22,689 bases of DNA from Pleurotus djamor. Taxonomy: Eukaryota; Basidiomycota; Agaricomycetes; Agaricales; Pleurotaceae. The notes under the pieces were generated by a model. That model had not been told where the DNA came from. It saw nothing but the letters and a program-made list of their open reading frames with translations, and did no database searches. Made by a program: the position numbers and the translations under genes. Positions 1 to 8,128 of this stretch are shown piece by piece (the stretch's first letter is position 1; each line of letters opens with the position of its first letter). The stretch is taken from the NCBI GenBank assembly GCA_029747585.1, contig JAPEVF010000723.1:1-22689 (forward strand). The letters are read 5' to 3'.

Positions 1-27
1 CAAGGAATAGGGTCAGCTAGAAAGCCG

Positions 28-41
28 GGTTCACGTGAACC
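28..41. repeat. Perfect 14-bp palindrome around a CACGTG core
   Basis: GGTTCACGTGAACC reads the same on both strands and contains the E-box core CACGTG, a typical site for basic helix-loop-helix dimers such as Cbf1-type factors. It lies 15 bases beyond the stop codon of the minus-strand gene at 56-541, so it could belong to the promoter of a gene to the left of the window. Only the symmetry is seen; a regulatory role is inferred. Confidence 0.35.
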
Positions 42-55
42 AGCCAGGGAACTAC

Positions 56-541
56 TTAGGAGAAGCACCACATTGAGGGACTCCTCCCAGCGGGTCTCGG
101 AGAAATAGTCTCAGCCCATTGAATGGCGCTTATAGACGCATCGAACGGAAGTCCTTCCCTAACCGCAAGAACGATCACACGCTTGCACCAATTTTGACAA
201 TTCCCCTCAAGAACTTCCACACTGTTGGCAATGTCGTTGAACCGCTGACGCTGGGGCAAATCCAAAGTGGCGAGATTGTAGGAGTACCATCGGCACCGTG
301 TCAAGTTGGAGAGATGCGTAGTGTGTGCGCGGCCAACGGAATCGGCCTCGATGATGAAGTGTTCGCAACATGGGGTTGTAAGACCGAGCTTGGTGTAGAA
401 TCCGAACTTTGACCAGGTGAACATCCAGTGACAATCAATTGGCGAAGCATAATCATTGCATGGAGGAGCGACGGTGAGGGTGAGGGTAGCAAGACCGTCG
501 CCCAGGTCCGAGAGACCAATGTCATGCAGAAGGTTGGACAT
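56..541 (-). CDS. Small uncharacterised fungal protein (161 aa)
   Basis: I do not recognise a named domain. The frame is open without introns from the ATG at 541 to the stop at 56. The protein has a mixed hydrophobic N-terminal half and a C-terminal stretch around NCQNWCKRVIVLAVREGL. That stretch resembles the NCQ-x-W element ending several small uncharacterised basidiomycete families, as I remember them. No signal peptide or membrane segment is evident. The frame stays open upstream of this ATG, reaching a non-AUG codon near 625. The first in-frame ATG of that extension, near 580, lies inside a convincing intron at 569-629, so I chose the ATG at 541 and treat the intron as lying in the 5' UTR. 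It could be a degraded relic, being isolated beside repeats. Confidence 0.4.
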   Translation of the reverse strand: MSNLLHDIGLSDLGDGLATLTLTVAPPCNDYASPIDCHWMFTWSKFGFYTKLGLTTPCCEHFIIEADSVGRAHTTHLSNLTRCRWYSYNLATLDLPQRQRFNDIANSVEVLEGNCQNWCKRVIVLAVREGLPFDASISAIQWAETISPRPAGRSPSMWCFS

Positions 542-568
542 TTTTTCCTTTGCAAGTTGAACGACGAG

Positions 569-629
569 CTGATGAAGCATGGTGCATGTTGTAAGCGATA
601 TTGAGAGCACCAACGCTTTAAGCACGTAC
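569..629 (-). other. Probable 5' UTR intron of the 56-541 gene
   Basis: On the minus strand a strong donor (CAG|GTACGTGC) at 629 is followed by a CTTAC branch-like motif and a TTCATCAG acceptor at 569. The 61-base length matches other introns in the window. No ATG upstream of the donor gives a frame reaching it (the one near 688 meets a stop), which is why it is placed in the leader. Confidence 0.4.
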
Positions 630-962
630 CTGGAAGTAGCTTAGAGAGATGGGTGTCGACTTGGTGTCAAGGGATCGTGATAGACATAGCGCTTTTATAT
701 CTAGTCGTGGAGGATGTGGCTATCGAGTGTGGTTCGCAAATCCGTCGATCAAAGAGGGAACAATTGGATGGCCACCTAGCGAATCGTACAAGTGTGATTA
801 CCAGTTACACCGTAGAGTCGCTTTGACGTCGCACCCACGATATAGCCTAGCTCTTGACTGCGTCAATTGTTGGGTGGCTCTTGAGAGTGGCTAGTGGCGG
901 CCCGCTCAGATAGGTGATGACGACAATTGATTTATTCTATGGAAAATGCAAGTCAAGTGGTC
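630..962. other. Intergenic, no gene recognised
   Basis: This stretch is presumably the promoter of the minus-strand gene at 56-541. A short plus-strand frame (649-894) is open but has no recognisable protein features. I see no RNA gene or repeat here. Confidence 0.4.
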
Positions 963-1925
963 AAGCTGCAAACTCCCAACAAATGGGTCGGTTCNAAAAA
1001 ATTATCACAACAGCGCAAGACTAGTCTGAATCGAGTTACACGCCATCCGAGTCAAAGCGGAAGAAAGTGTGTGCTGCAAAGTGCACTCAAGGGTGGCAAG
1101 TACACTATGTCATTTCGGGTGCCAAAATTGGAACCTGCCACGAAGGGCCGTTCCTCGTATGATGGACGTATAGCACTCGCGATGGAGATAAGGGAATAGA
1201 GGATAAATCCACCCCACGAACCCGTTAAATAGAACTTCCCCATTGAACCCAGTCAAACCAGGAACTAGGGAGCACTCCGATCCAACGCATGAAGGAACCC
1301 ACACACCCTAACCTCGATTCCGAATCTTCGCATGGCTCGAGCTAGCAGTCTTCGACTACCAGTGAGGGACAATTCATACGCATTCGGCGTCCCATACTAG
1401 AACCAAAGAAAACATGGCCATGAACAAGTATTTGATGGTCAAACAACCGCTCAATGATGGGTGTGGAACATCTCCTGGCGATTATTTGACCGTAGGGTAG
1501 ACATTCAAGAACCACATAGCCCAAGGCCTTCAGACTGCATATCGGAATGGTAGAATTGTCCCATGCGCAAGTACACGATCATCACCGATAAAACAGTTCC
1601 AAAAGACATGAGAAAATGACAAAGTGACATACGCACCACCCAATCCTCATACCGTTTCCAAGCCCCGGCTTTTCCGCCCTCACTCCTGCAAAAGAAGGAG
1701 GTCTTGGGGCCCAAGTGGTCAAGAGAGCGGATTTTCTGGTAAGGCATTTGGTTGGACGTTGACACCAGGTCCCTTTAGAACCGATCGGGGAGGATTGAAA
1801 TGCTCAGACCTTAACCCGCTCGCAAAAGAGAATCTGCCTCCCGAGAGGACGAGATTTGTGTGGAACGAGCATCGCAGCGTTCGAGCTGTTGTGTGGGTGC
1901 GGTGAGAATGAGAAGAGTCAAGCAA
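963..1925 (+). repeat. Dispersed repeat, copy A (about 960 bp)
   Basis: This stretch matches 6958-7940 in the same orientation and order. The left blocks share AAAATTATCACAACAGCGCA and GCCAAAATTGGAACCTGCC; the right blocks share CGATCATCACCGAT, ACCACCCAATCCTCA and a 36-base identical block at 1799-1834 (partner 7819-7854). The middle (about 1312-1562) is poorly conserved but still alignable. No transposase or reverse transcriptase frame is visible. The orientation label is arbitrary and the ends are approximate. It could be a solo LTR or a non-autonomous element, but I could not define TG...CA ends or a target duplication. The N at 995 lies in this copy, beside a run of A. Confidence 0.75.
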
Positions 1926-2120
1926 AAGAGTCAAGCTTCGCAAGCGTCAAAAGAAGGAACCAAGATAGGAGAGTCATCTAGGAAGGATAACAGGGGCTAG
2001 CAGGTTGAAAACAGGTCAGACGACGAACGATTCAATGACGGTCAATTAGCCAGGCCACAAAATCATCATAACGGAAGGTATAGGGCTCTTCTACTCCGCG
2101 TTACACGATTTACAACATTA

Positions 2121-2685
2121 CAGCTGTTTGCAAAATTCTTGACACTCCCGATATCCGCGAGCAAATGATTACATCAAAAGTGGAAACTAACTTAGCCAGA
2201 TTTCGTCAACTTTCACTAAGCGCCCGGCTTCGCCACGTTGAGTTTTGACTCTCAAGATGTTGACAGAAAAAGTTGGCGGGATGTATCATGTTCACGAGGA
2301 TGCGGATATCCATGCCATTGAGTATCAGCTCGCATTAGGGAATACAGGCGAAGAAGGTAGTCAATATTGTTGCAATATTGCTTAGAAATTCGAATGAATC
2401 GGTCTCGTGGGCAACCCGTGGGCGTTCTCGTCTTTTTCGTTATTCTCAACACCGTGTTCCGTATGATAACGAAGCACCCTGAGCCAAGTGGTTGGTTACC
2501 AAGAGACTTTAGAGACTTCATTGAGGTATGGAGCCAACCATCTGGAGGCCACGACTGGTGGAAAAGCGGAAAGGTGTAGATNGGGCGCTAAATATTCCCA
2601 CAAAATTTCGCTAAGTACGTTTCCAGTTTTACTCGATTCATCTTCCGCGCGGATGACGGAGTGTCAAGAATTTTGCAAACGGCTG
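2121..2685. mobile_element. hAT-like MITE (565 bp) with long TIRs and target duplication
   Basis: The ends are inverted repeats of about 105 bp (2121-2225 and 2583-2685). Each begins CAGCYGTTTGCAAAATTC and ends near AGCGCCC, with internal divergence. The element is flanked by CAACATTA (2113-2120) and TAACATTA (2686-2693), an 8-bp target duplication with one mismatch. A CAG-starting TIR plus an 8-bp duplication is the hAT signature. It carries no transposase, so it is non-autonomous. Two short open frames inside it run on opposite strands through a palindrome and are not genes. It lies 52 bp beyond the HET stop codon and so may be within or next to that gene's 3' UTR. The N at 2582 is beside a GGG run. 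Confidence 0.85.
2402..2507. repeat. Imperfect palindrome inside the MITE
   Basis: The two halves are imperfect reverse complements about a centre near 2453-2455. GTCTCGTGGGCAACCC faces GGTTACCAAGAGAC, and TTCGTTATTCTCAACAC faces GTGTTCCGTATGATAACGAA. The centre is displaced about 50 bp from the middle of the MITE, so this is a second, nested fold-back and not simply the element's axis. A smaller palindrome (CAATATTG-TTG-CAATATTG) lies near 2376. Confidence 0.75.
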
Positions 2686-2744
2686 TAACATTAACTCCAC
2701 TTCATCCCAGCGATTTCATTTCAGAATTATAGGTGACTGTCTAC

Positions 2745-4800
2745 CTAGGTGATCTCCACTACGGCACCTTCAGCATCCTCCCACCAGGCCGGCGTCTCCT
2801 TCCAAGCGAAGTGATTATTCTGGCTCATGAGTCCGATCCGCTCATAGGTGCGTTTCCCTTCATCGCCCCCTTCCCGAAGTCTTAAGATCAGGGAAAACAC
2901 ATGGACTAGGCCTGGATACTTGGAGATTTTGGTGTCCATAGCGCCAATCATAAGGCAGTAGACCGGTTGTCCAGCATTATAGAGGCCTGGTTCTCCTGGC
3001 ACATCCGGAGTGAAACGTTGCTTAACCATGTTCCGCTCGCAGAAGAAATCGTCTCGCAGTACAGCAGGGACAAGTTGTCCAGTGACAATCAGTGTCCCAG
3101 AGGAGACTCGCCCCAAGGTGTCGTGCTCTCCAAGAGGAGTATAGTCCTTGCTCTCAACTGTACATTGAACAATTCTAAACGCATCGTTGCGCTCTGTCAG
3201 GTTCCTGCCATTCACCCATGTAGTGGTCCACTCGTTATGGCCGTCAAGATCCGCACTGTAGTTCCAGGAAACCCAGATCCTCTCGACCGAGGTCCAAGAC
3301 CAGCTTGGGGGCTTTGGGTTCGACGATGGGCGGCGTGCGTCTTTGCCCATGGTCATCCATCCGATCATCCAGGGCAATTCCCTTTCCCACAGACCAGCAA
3401 GATATCTCCCCGTCTCCCTGCACTCTATATCCTGGGCAAGGCCGGAGAGGGATGGAAGGCGATCGGCGTCGAAGCTGAGGTGCATTTGTGAGAAGCGCCG
3501 CATCAGGGCAGCCCAATCACGGCGAAATTCAGGCCCATGTCTCGGTTGCCTTTTCATGTTGGCAAACAGGACTTTCGGGCTTTTCTCCCAGTCCCAAGGG
3601 GCCAAAAAGTCCTGGGATGCGGCACACTCGCAGTCGCACAAGGTATTGCACTCCCAGATCAATTCTGTCTCGCCGTAGTGCACCACGCGATGAGGGAGCA
3701 ACCGCTCTTGAAAGGTCCATGCGCGTGAAAAAAGAGGGAAATGTGAGTTATGACTGTCAAATCCCGCTACTTCGTAGTGGTCAATGCTCGCCCGAGCCAT
3801 GACGTCGTAGACTTGGCCATGGTGATTGATGGAGCTCACTTTGGTGGACAGATGCTTCGTCGGACGTGACGAGAAACATCCTTCGGAACTGTCGCGAGAG
3901 CGACCCGCAGATATTGTCAAGTACGAATTTCGGTACACGTCTCTCATGCGGGAGCACTCCTTCTCCCAGTCATCCAGATCCTGTTGGATGATGCATAACG
4001 AGTCGATCCACAGATATCGTACACCAAGGGCATGGCATATCGTGATGGCATCCTGGAAAGACTTGGGCAGAGCCGCGATTCGAATCCCTTGCTTGCGGTC
4101 ATTCTTGGTGGAATTCATTGTCTTGGCCTCGTCGGGGAGACCAATGGGACCCCAGCAGTGACTGAGAGCGATATACATACCTTTCTCTCCTTCGTGTGTT
4201 TCATACAACTTGATAAATCCATCACTAAATCCCAGGATGTCGAGAAGACGAGTAGGGAATCTATTGAATGCGGATGGGGGTGGGCATAATGGATGCTGAG
4301 CACACTCTGAGATCCAGTACCGTATCAGATCGAAGCATTGGCTTGAGTTCGAATCAGGCGCGATGCTCCTTGCAGCACCAATGATGGGCTCAGAAGCTAG
4401 TGGAAAAGTCGCAGGGGGCTCTCTGAGTTGGGTGAAGATCTGAAACGACTGGTATGTGTCGCCTATGGGNTGTCACCTCTGAAGCGAAAAATCTCGGCGA
4501 TTTGCTTGAGGCGTTGAAACGGAAGGCTATCATATCCCACGCCGTATTCAAGGTTGATTGGAGTCCTGTGAAGCTGCCGACAAGAGCAGAGCACACACTG
4601 CATTCCTGGGCCGAAGCCTGAAAAAGACTGACTGGTGTGTCCAAAGTGAAGGGAAACCGCCTGCGGGCAATGTTGCGACACAGGTTGCAGCGCTGGAGTA
4701 GGCCCGCTTCGCACCGCTGGTCATAAAGGTTTAGTTCATATTGTCGCAATGCTGGCTCTTCTTCGAGCCTCATCGGCTCCCCAGCTGAGGAATCGATCAT
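2745..4800 (-). CDS. HET-domain (heterokaryon incompatibility) protein
   Basis: HET-domain proteins mediate nonself recognition and regulated cell death in fungi. Here the N-terminal Cys-rich part (CNLCRNIARRRF, then ECSVCSALVG) is followed by a C-x-H-x-C element near CAQHPLC. The HET core starts at YIALSHCWG (about residue 209), continues with LPKSFQDAI, LWIDSLCIIQ and VYRNSYLTISA, and ends near RAWTFQERLLPHRVVHY (about 355-372). No NACHT, ankyrin or WD repeats are fused; the C-terminal part is unassigned. The gene appears split by a frame change at the single N (4470). Omitting that base gives one uninterrupted 684-codon frame from the ATG at 4800 to the stop at 2745, with no intron. I treat it as intact; a genuine frameshift is the alternative. 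Confidence 0.88.
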
Positions 4801-5207
4801 TGTGGTTGCAGGGAAAGTGACAAGTCACAACACGATGCTTGATCGGCTGGTTGTTTATACTGCCTTTCCTATTCGAGTGAGTCCTTGCTATTGCGCCCAA
4901 ATATTTGGACGGGCGAAGGGCGAGATGCAAAGCCAGCAAGTGGTAGAGGGGACAAATATGAGATTCTTCAGAAAAGGAGTGCTATATTGAACAAGTTACG
5001 CGCTGGTTTACGAGCCTCATCATGAGATCAAGCAAGTAGGAAGCGTGCTCCGAAGCGGGGTTGCTCGAGCTTGCTTGGAAGACGTACCGCACGCGTTTGC
5101 CATTGGGCCTTCCTCACCAACCGATATGAAGGCTAATTGATGAGGAAATATTTGCTGGCGACGCAGCGTGACACTGATAGGTCTTGGTTCTCGACTTGAC
5201 CACGCGC
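4801..5207. other. Intergenic: HET promoter side and 3' flank of F-box gene 1
   Basis: About 400 bp lie between the HET start codon and the stop codon of the upstream F-box gene, both on the minus strand. I see no coding signal, repeat or clear promoter box. The open frames crossing it are short and featureless. Confidence 0.5.
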
Positions 5208-6732
5208 CTATGGGGTTGTGCTTTCCATGATAGATCCCTCTGCATCCCACAACTCAACACTCCTATTCCTTAGCATCTCCACGAATTCCTTCAAAACGCC
5301 TGCATGACGCGTTCGTAGATCAACACACGTTTGCCAATGGTTCAACTGTACGACTGTAAGTCCAGGTGCGATGAGATCCCTGCAAACTTCCTTGAGCCTG
5401 CGGTAGGACTTTTCTTTGCAATGAGCTTTGTGTGCTTCTAAACCGAGGCTAGTCACCGTCGCGGGTAGCCGTTGGAGACGCCCTTCCAAATCAGCCCAAC
5501 GACCGCAGACGAGGGACAGATACGTGACGCTCGGGGGGAGCAGGTCAAGAGCATCGTTCTGAAGGTCACCACCAAAACTGAAGTGACTGAAATGACCAAG
5601 ACCGTCACCACCACTAGAGCCAGAGTCATTGGTGCCAAGACTAGGCATGCTTTCGAGGTCAGACTCTGGATCATCTCCGTCTTCGTCAACCTCCGAAGCC
5701 CTGCCCCCTTCATATTCTTCCGCTCCCTCCTCCTCGTTTCCCTCCTCGTTGTCCTTTCTCGTTCCATCGCCATCAGGATTGCTGTCGGAATCATCCACAA
5801 AGTCAGCAAGGTCAGTAAGGTTCTCTGCTCGATTCAAGTCGTCCGAGTCCGATCCGTGAGTAGCAATCGCATAAGTGATATCCAGGTTGAGCCGACGAAG
5901 ATGTTCGTTTGGAGAGTAGGAGAGGGGGAACGACATAACTTCCCGGATGAATAATTCCCGAATCGAGGGATCATTGTGTTTTAATTTCCGCAACGTCCAT
6001 GATTGAGCAGATAGATAGTCTAGTGGCGGCAGTTTATCCAAGATGACCTGACTATCGCATCGAAGCGCGCGCAAGGCGGTCATTTTTTCAAAGAATTCGT
6101 TGGGGATCGCGGGTTCCTCGTGTGGATAGACGGTATCTGCCAGGTTGAGAACTTGAAGAGAGGACGCTGTTCGTAAGATGCCGTCAAAGAGAGCTTCGTA
6201 ATTGGGGAAATGATAATCTGGTGACTCGTCAGGGAAGCGCATCACATTATGCAGAGCGGTGAGGTTTGGGCAGGAAGACATCAAAACACCGAAGTCAGAA
6301 GCCGGGAGCCTATAATTTGGATTGCTGATAGTGATAATGATTCTTTTGATCCACATGCCTACTTTCGGATGTTGTGGGCTAGGTGGGCTTTGTCCGCAGA
6401 GCATCGCAGCTAAAGCTTCGAGTTGAGATGATGTCCGGAGAAAGATGGTGTCGTAGAGCAAAGGTTTCACTGCAGCGTTCCAAGATTTGCAGACTAGCAA
6501 GAGTGAGCGGGCTATCCACTGGGCGAGAAAGCATCAGTGAGCCACGGTTGCTCTGACTTTGATGAGCTGATCAGAAGATACAACATACTGGTTGGGAATG
6601 AAGAATTTTGCGACAGATTCTAAATGGATTCTGGCAATGTAGCAGTTTGTAGTCGAGGTCTTTCATTGGGAACCTTTGAGTCGTCAGTTCTTTGAATATA
6701 TGAAGCCATAGTTCTGCAGGTAAGGATGTCAT
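5208..6732 (-). CDS. F-box protein with acidic insert (484 aa)
   Basis: Exons are 6589-6732 and 5208-6518, with one 70-base phase-0 intron (donor GTATGT, acceptor CGCCCAG). The protein opens with MTSLPAELWLHIFKEL, a canonical F-box start, continuing across the splice to LLLVCKSWNAAVKPLLY. Such proteins are expected to bind Skp1 and bring substrates to an SCF ubiquitin ligase. Downstream, leucine-spaced segments (for example LQVLNLAD, LRRLNLDI) suggest divergent leucine-rich repeats for target binding. Residues about 270-345 are a low-complexity Asp/Glu/Ser/Gly tract, probably disordered. The ATG at 6732 was chosen because the F-box begins right after it; upstream extension would need a non-AUG start. 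The substrate is unknown. Confidence 0.85.
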
Positions 6733-6806
6733 GGATGAGAAATTCAAATTGAGAGACGACAAAGAGACGAGGACGCGCAACCTGTAACTGTTGTGTGACC
6801 GTGACT

Positions 6807-6814
6807 TCACGTGA
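6807..6814. promoter_or_regulatory. TCACGTGA E-box upstream of F-box gene 1
   Basis: A palindromic CACGTG core flanked by T and A lies 75 bases upstream of the F-box gene 1 start codon. CACGTG is a common bHLH target in fungi. The role is inferred from sequence and position only. Confidence 0.3.
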
Positions 6815-6957
6815 CTTTCACTTTCCTCCTTGTGCGACGCGTCTCACGACTCTCAAACGATGCAGCCACACAAGTATCTGGCCAGATTCACTGAGTTGTA
6901 TCACTTCTAGTATTCTAGTTTGTTTTATTCTTGTCTAATACGCAGATGACATATCAA

Positions 6958-7940
6958 AGCGTGAACATCCCATCAAGTGGGGAGGGTCCAAAAATTATCA
7001 CAACAGCGCAAGACTGGTCCGAGTCGAGTTAAGTACACGTTGTCCAAGTCGACACGAAGTCAAACAAGTAGAACCGTGTGCCGCGAAGCGCACTCAAGGG
7101 TGGCGAGCGCAGTGCCATCCTCTCTGATGCCAAAATTGGAACCTGCCGCAAGGGCCGTTTTTCGTATGATGAATCGTATAGCACTCGCGGTGAAGATGGT
7201 GAAGTACTCGTGGAGACTGATCCACTTCACTAAATTGTTGAATGAAGCCTCCCCATAGAACCAGGTGTCAGACCTGGGACGAGGGAGAACTTCAGCTCAA
7301 CATGAAGGGGAGGTCCACACACCCCACTTTTGTTCACCACCTCACAGGCCACTATCAGTGGCCTGTCAGCATCCTTATTTTTCCAAGTGGGTTTCACTTG
7401 GCATTGAGTATATCGAATGACAAACTGATCTACGTGTGCGGGACATAGCAGCCCCCATATGATCATTCGACAAGTGTGACGGTCCTCTTGACCGTCATAA
7501 TTATGGGTATTCTCGGTTATAACCTATGGCATTCATAGGTGATGGACGCCATCATGGATACTTTTATCCATGCGCAATTGCAAGTGCACGATCATCACCG
7601 ATGAAACAGTTGCAAAAGACATGAGAAAGGGCCGACACAATGACGGATGCACCACCCAATCCTCACACCGTTTTCACGCTCAAGCTGGCTTATCTACCCT
7701 CACTCTTGTAAATACAAGGGGTCACAGGGCTTCAAAAGTCAAGGGAGCTGATTCTCTGGTGCGATGTTGTGTGCGATTTCAACACCAGGTTCTCTTGGAA
7801 CCGATCAGGGAGGATTAGAATGCTCAGACCTTAACCCGCTCGCAAAAGAGAATCCGCCTCCATTGAAAGAGGGTGGGGTTTGTGTGGGACGAGCATCGCA
7901 GTGTTCGTGCTGCAGTGGGTGTGGTCGGAATGAAAGATTG
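6958..7940 (+). repeat. Dispersed repeat, copy B (about 980 bp), hairpin-rich
   Basis: This is the second copy of the repeat at 963-1925, in the same orientation. The 5' and 3' thirds align well; the central part (about 7326-7569) aligns weakly with copy A but contains many near-perfect inverted repeats that are decayed in A. A TTATATAAG box just past the copy (around 7978) could be a promoter remnant. No open frame is credible. The rest of the gap between the two F-box genes (6733-6957 and 7941-8128) shows nothing beyond the E-box and presumed UTR sequence. Confidence 0.75.
7261..7572. repeat. Cluster of short perfect hairpins in repeat copy B
   Basis: Perfect inverted repeats with tiny loops follow one another. 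CCAGGT/ACCTGG (7261-7277, loop 5); ACAGGCCACT/AGTGGCCTGT (7344-7366, loop 3); CCAAGTG/CACTTGG (7383-7401, loop 5); TGACGGTC/GACCGTCA (7477-7497, loop 5); ACCTATG/CATAGGT (7522-7540, loop 5); CATGGATA/TATCCATG (7553-7572, loop 4). A weaker one, CTTGTA/TACAAG, is at 7705-7718. In copy A the matching places show broken stems. Confidence 0.7.
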
Positions 7941-8128
7941 ACGAGCACCAACGAGCGGTTATGTGGAGAAGATAGGGGTTATATAAGTCCCATCGCACAG
8001 TGACCGCGCCCACAGAATGCGTGAGCAAATATAGTATTCATAACAAAGCAATGATAACGTGCATGGATAGATAGTCCAAAGAAAAAGGCCGACGAAAAAT
8101 CAGGCCAAGTCTGGAGGTGAAGTAGATT

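Noticed and set aside
1740..1920. tRNA-derived SINE inside the repeat
   Set aside because: The conserved 3' block contains GGTTC/GAACC-like words, but no A-box and B-box pair with correct spacing and no cloverleaf could be found.
2252..2579. Two short open frames on opposite strands as genes
   Set aside because: Both lie within the MITE and their translations resemble each other because they read the two arms of the internal palindrome.
4209..4800. A separate small Cys-rich gene upstream of the HET gene
   Set aside because: It joins the HET frame directly once the N at 4470 is dropped, and its Cys pattern is the usual N-terminal part of HET proteins.
5453..5954. Antisense open frames across the acidic region of F-box gene 1
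   Set aside because: They are by-products of the biased GAA/GAT-rich coding sequence and have no protein character of their own.
7261..7572. CRISPR array or simple tandem repeat
   Set aside because: The hairpins differ in sequence from each other and there are no constant repeats with regular spacers; the organism is a eukaryote.
963..7940. The two repeats as LTRs of one retrotransposon
   Set aside because: The DNA between them holds a MITE, a HET gene and an F-box gene, with no gag, protease, reverse transcriptase or integrase. The copies are also strongly diverged from each other, and no TG...CA ends or target duplication could be placed.
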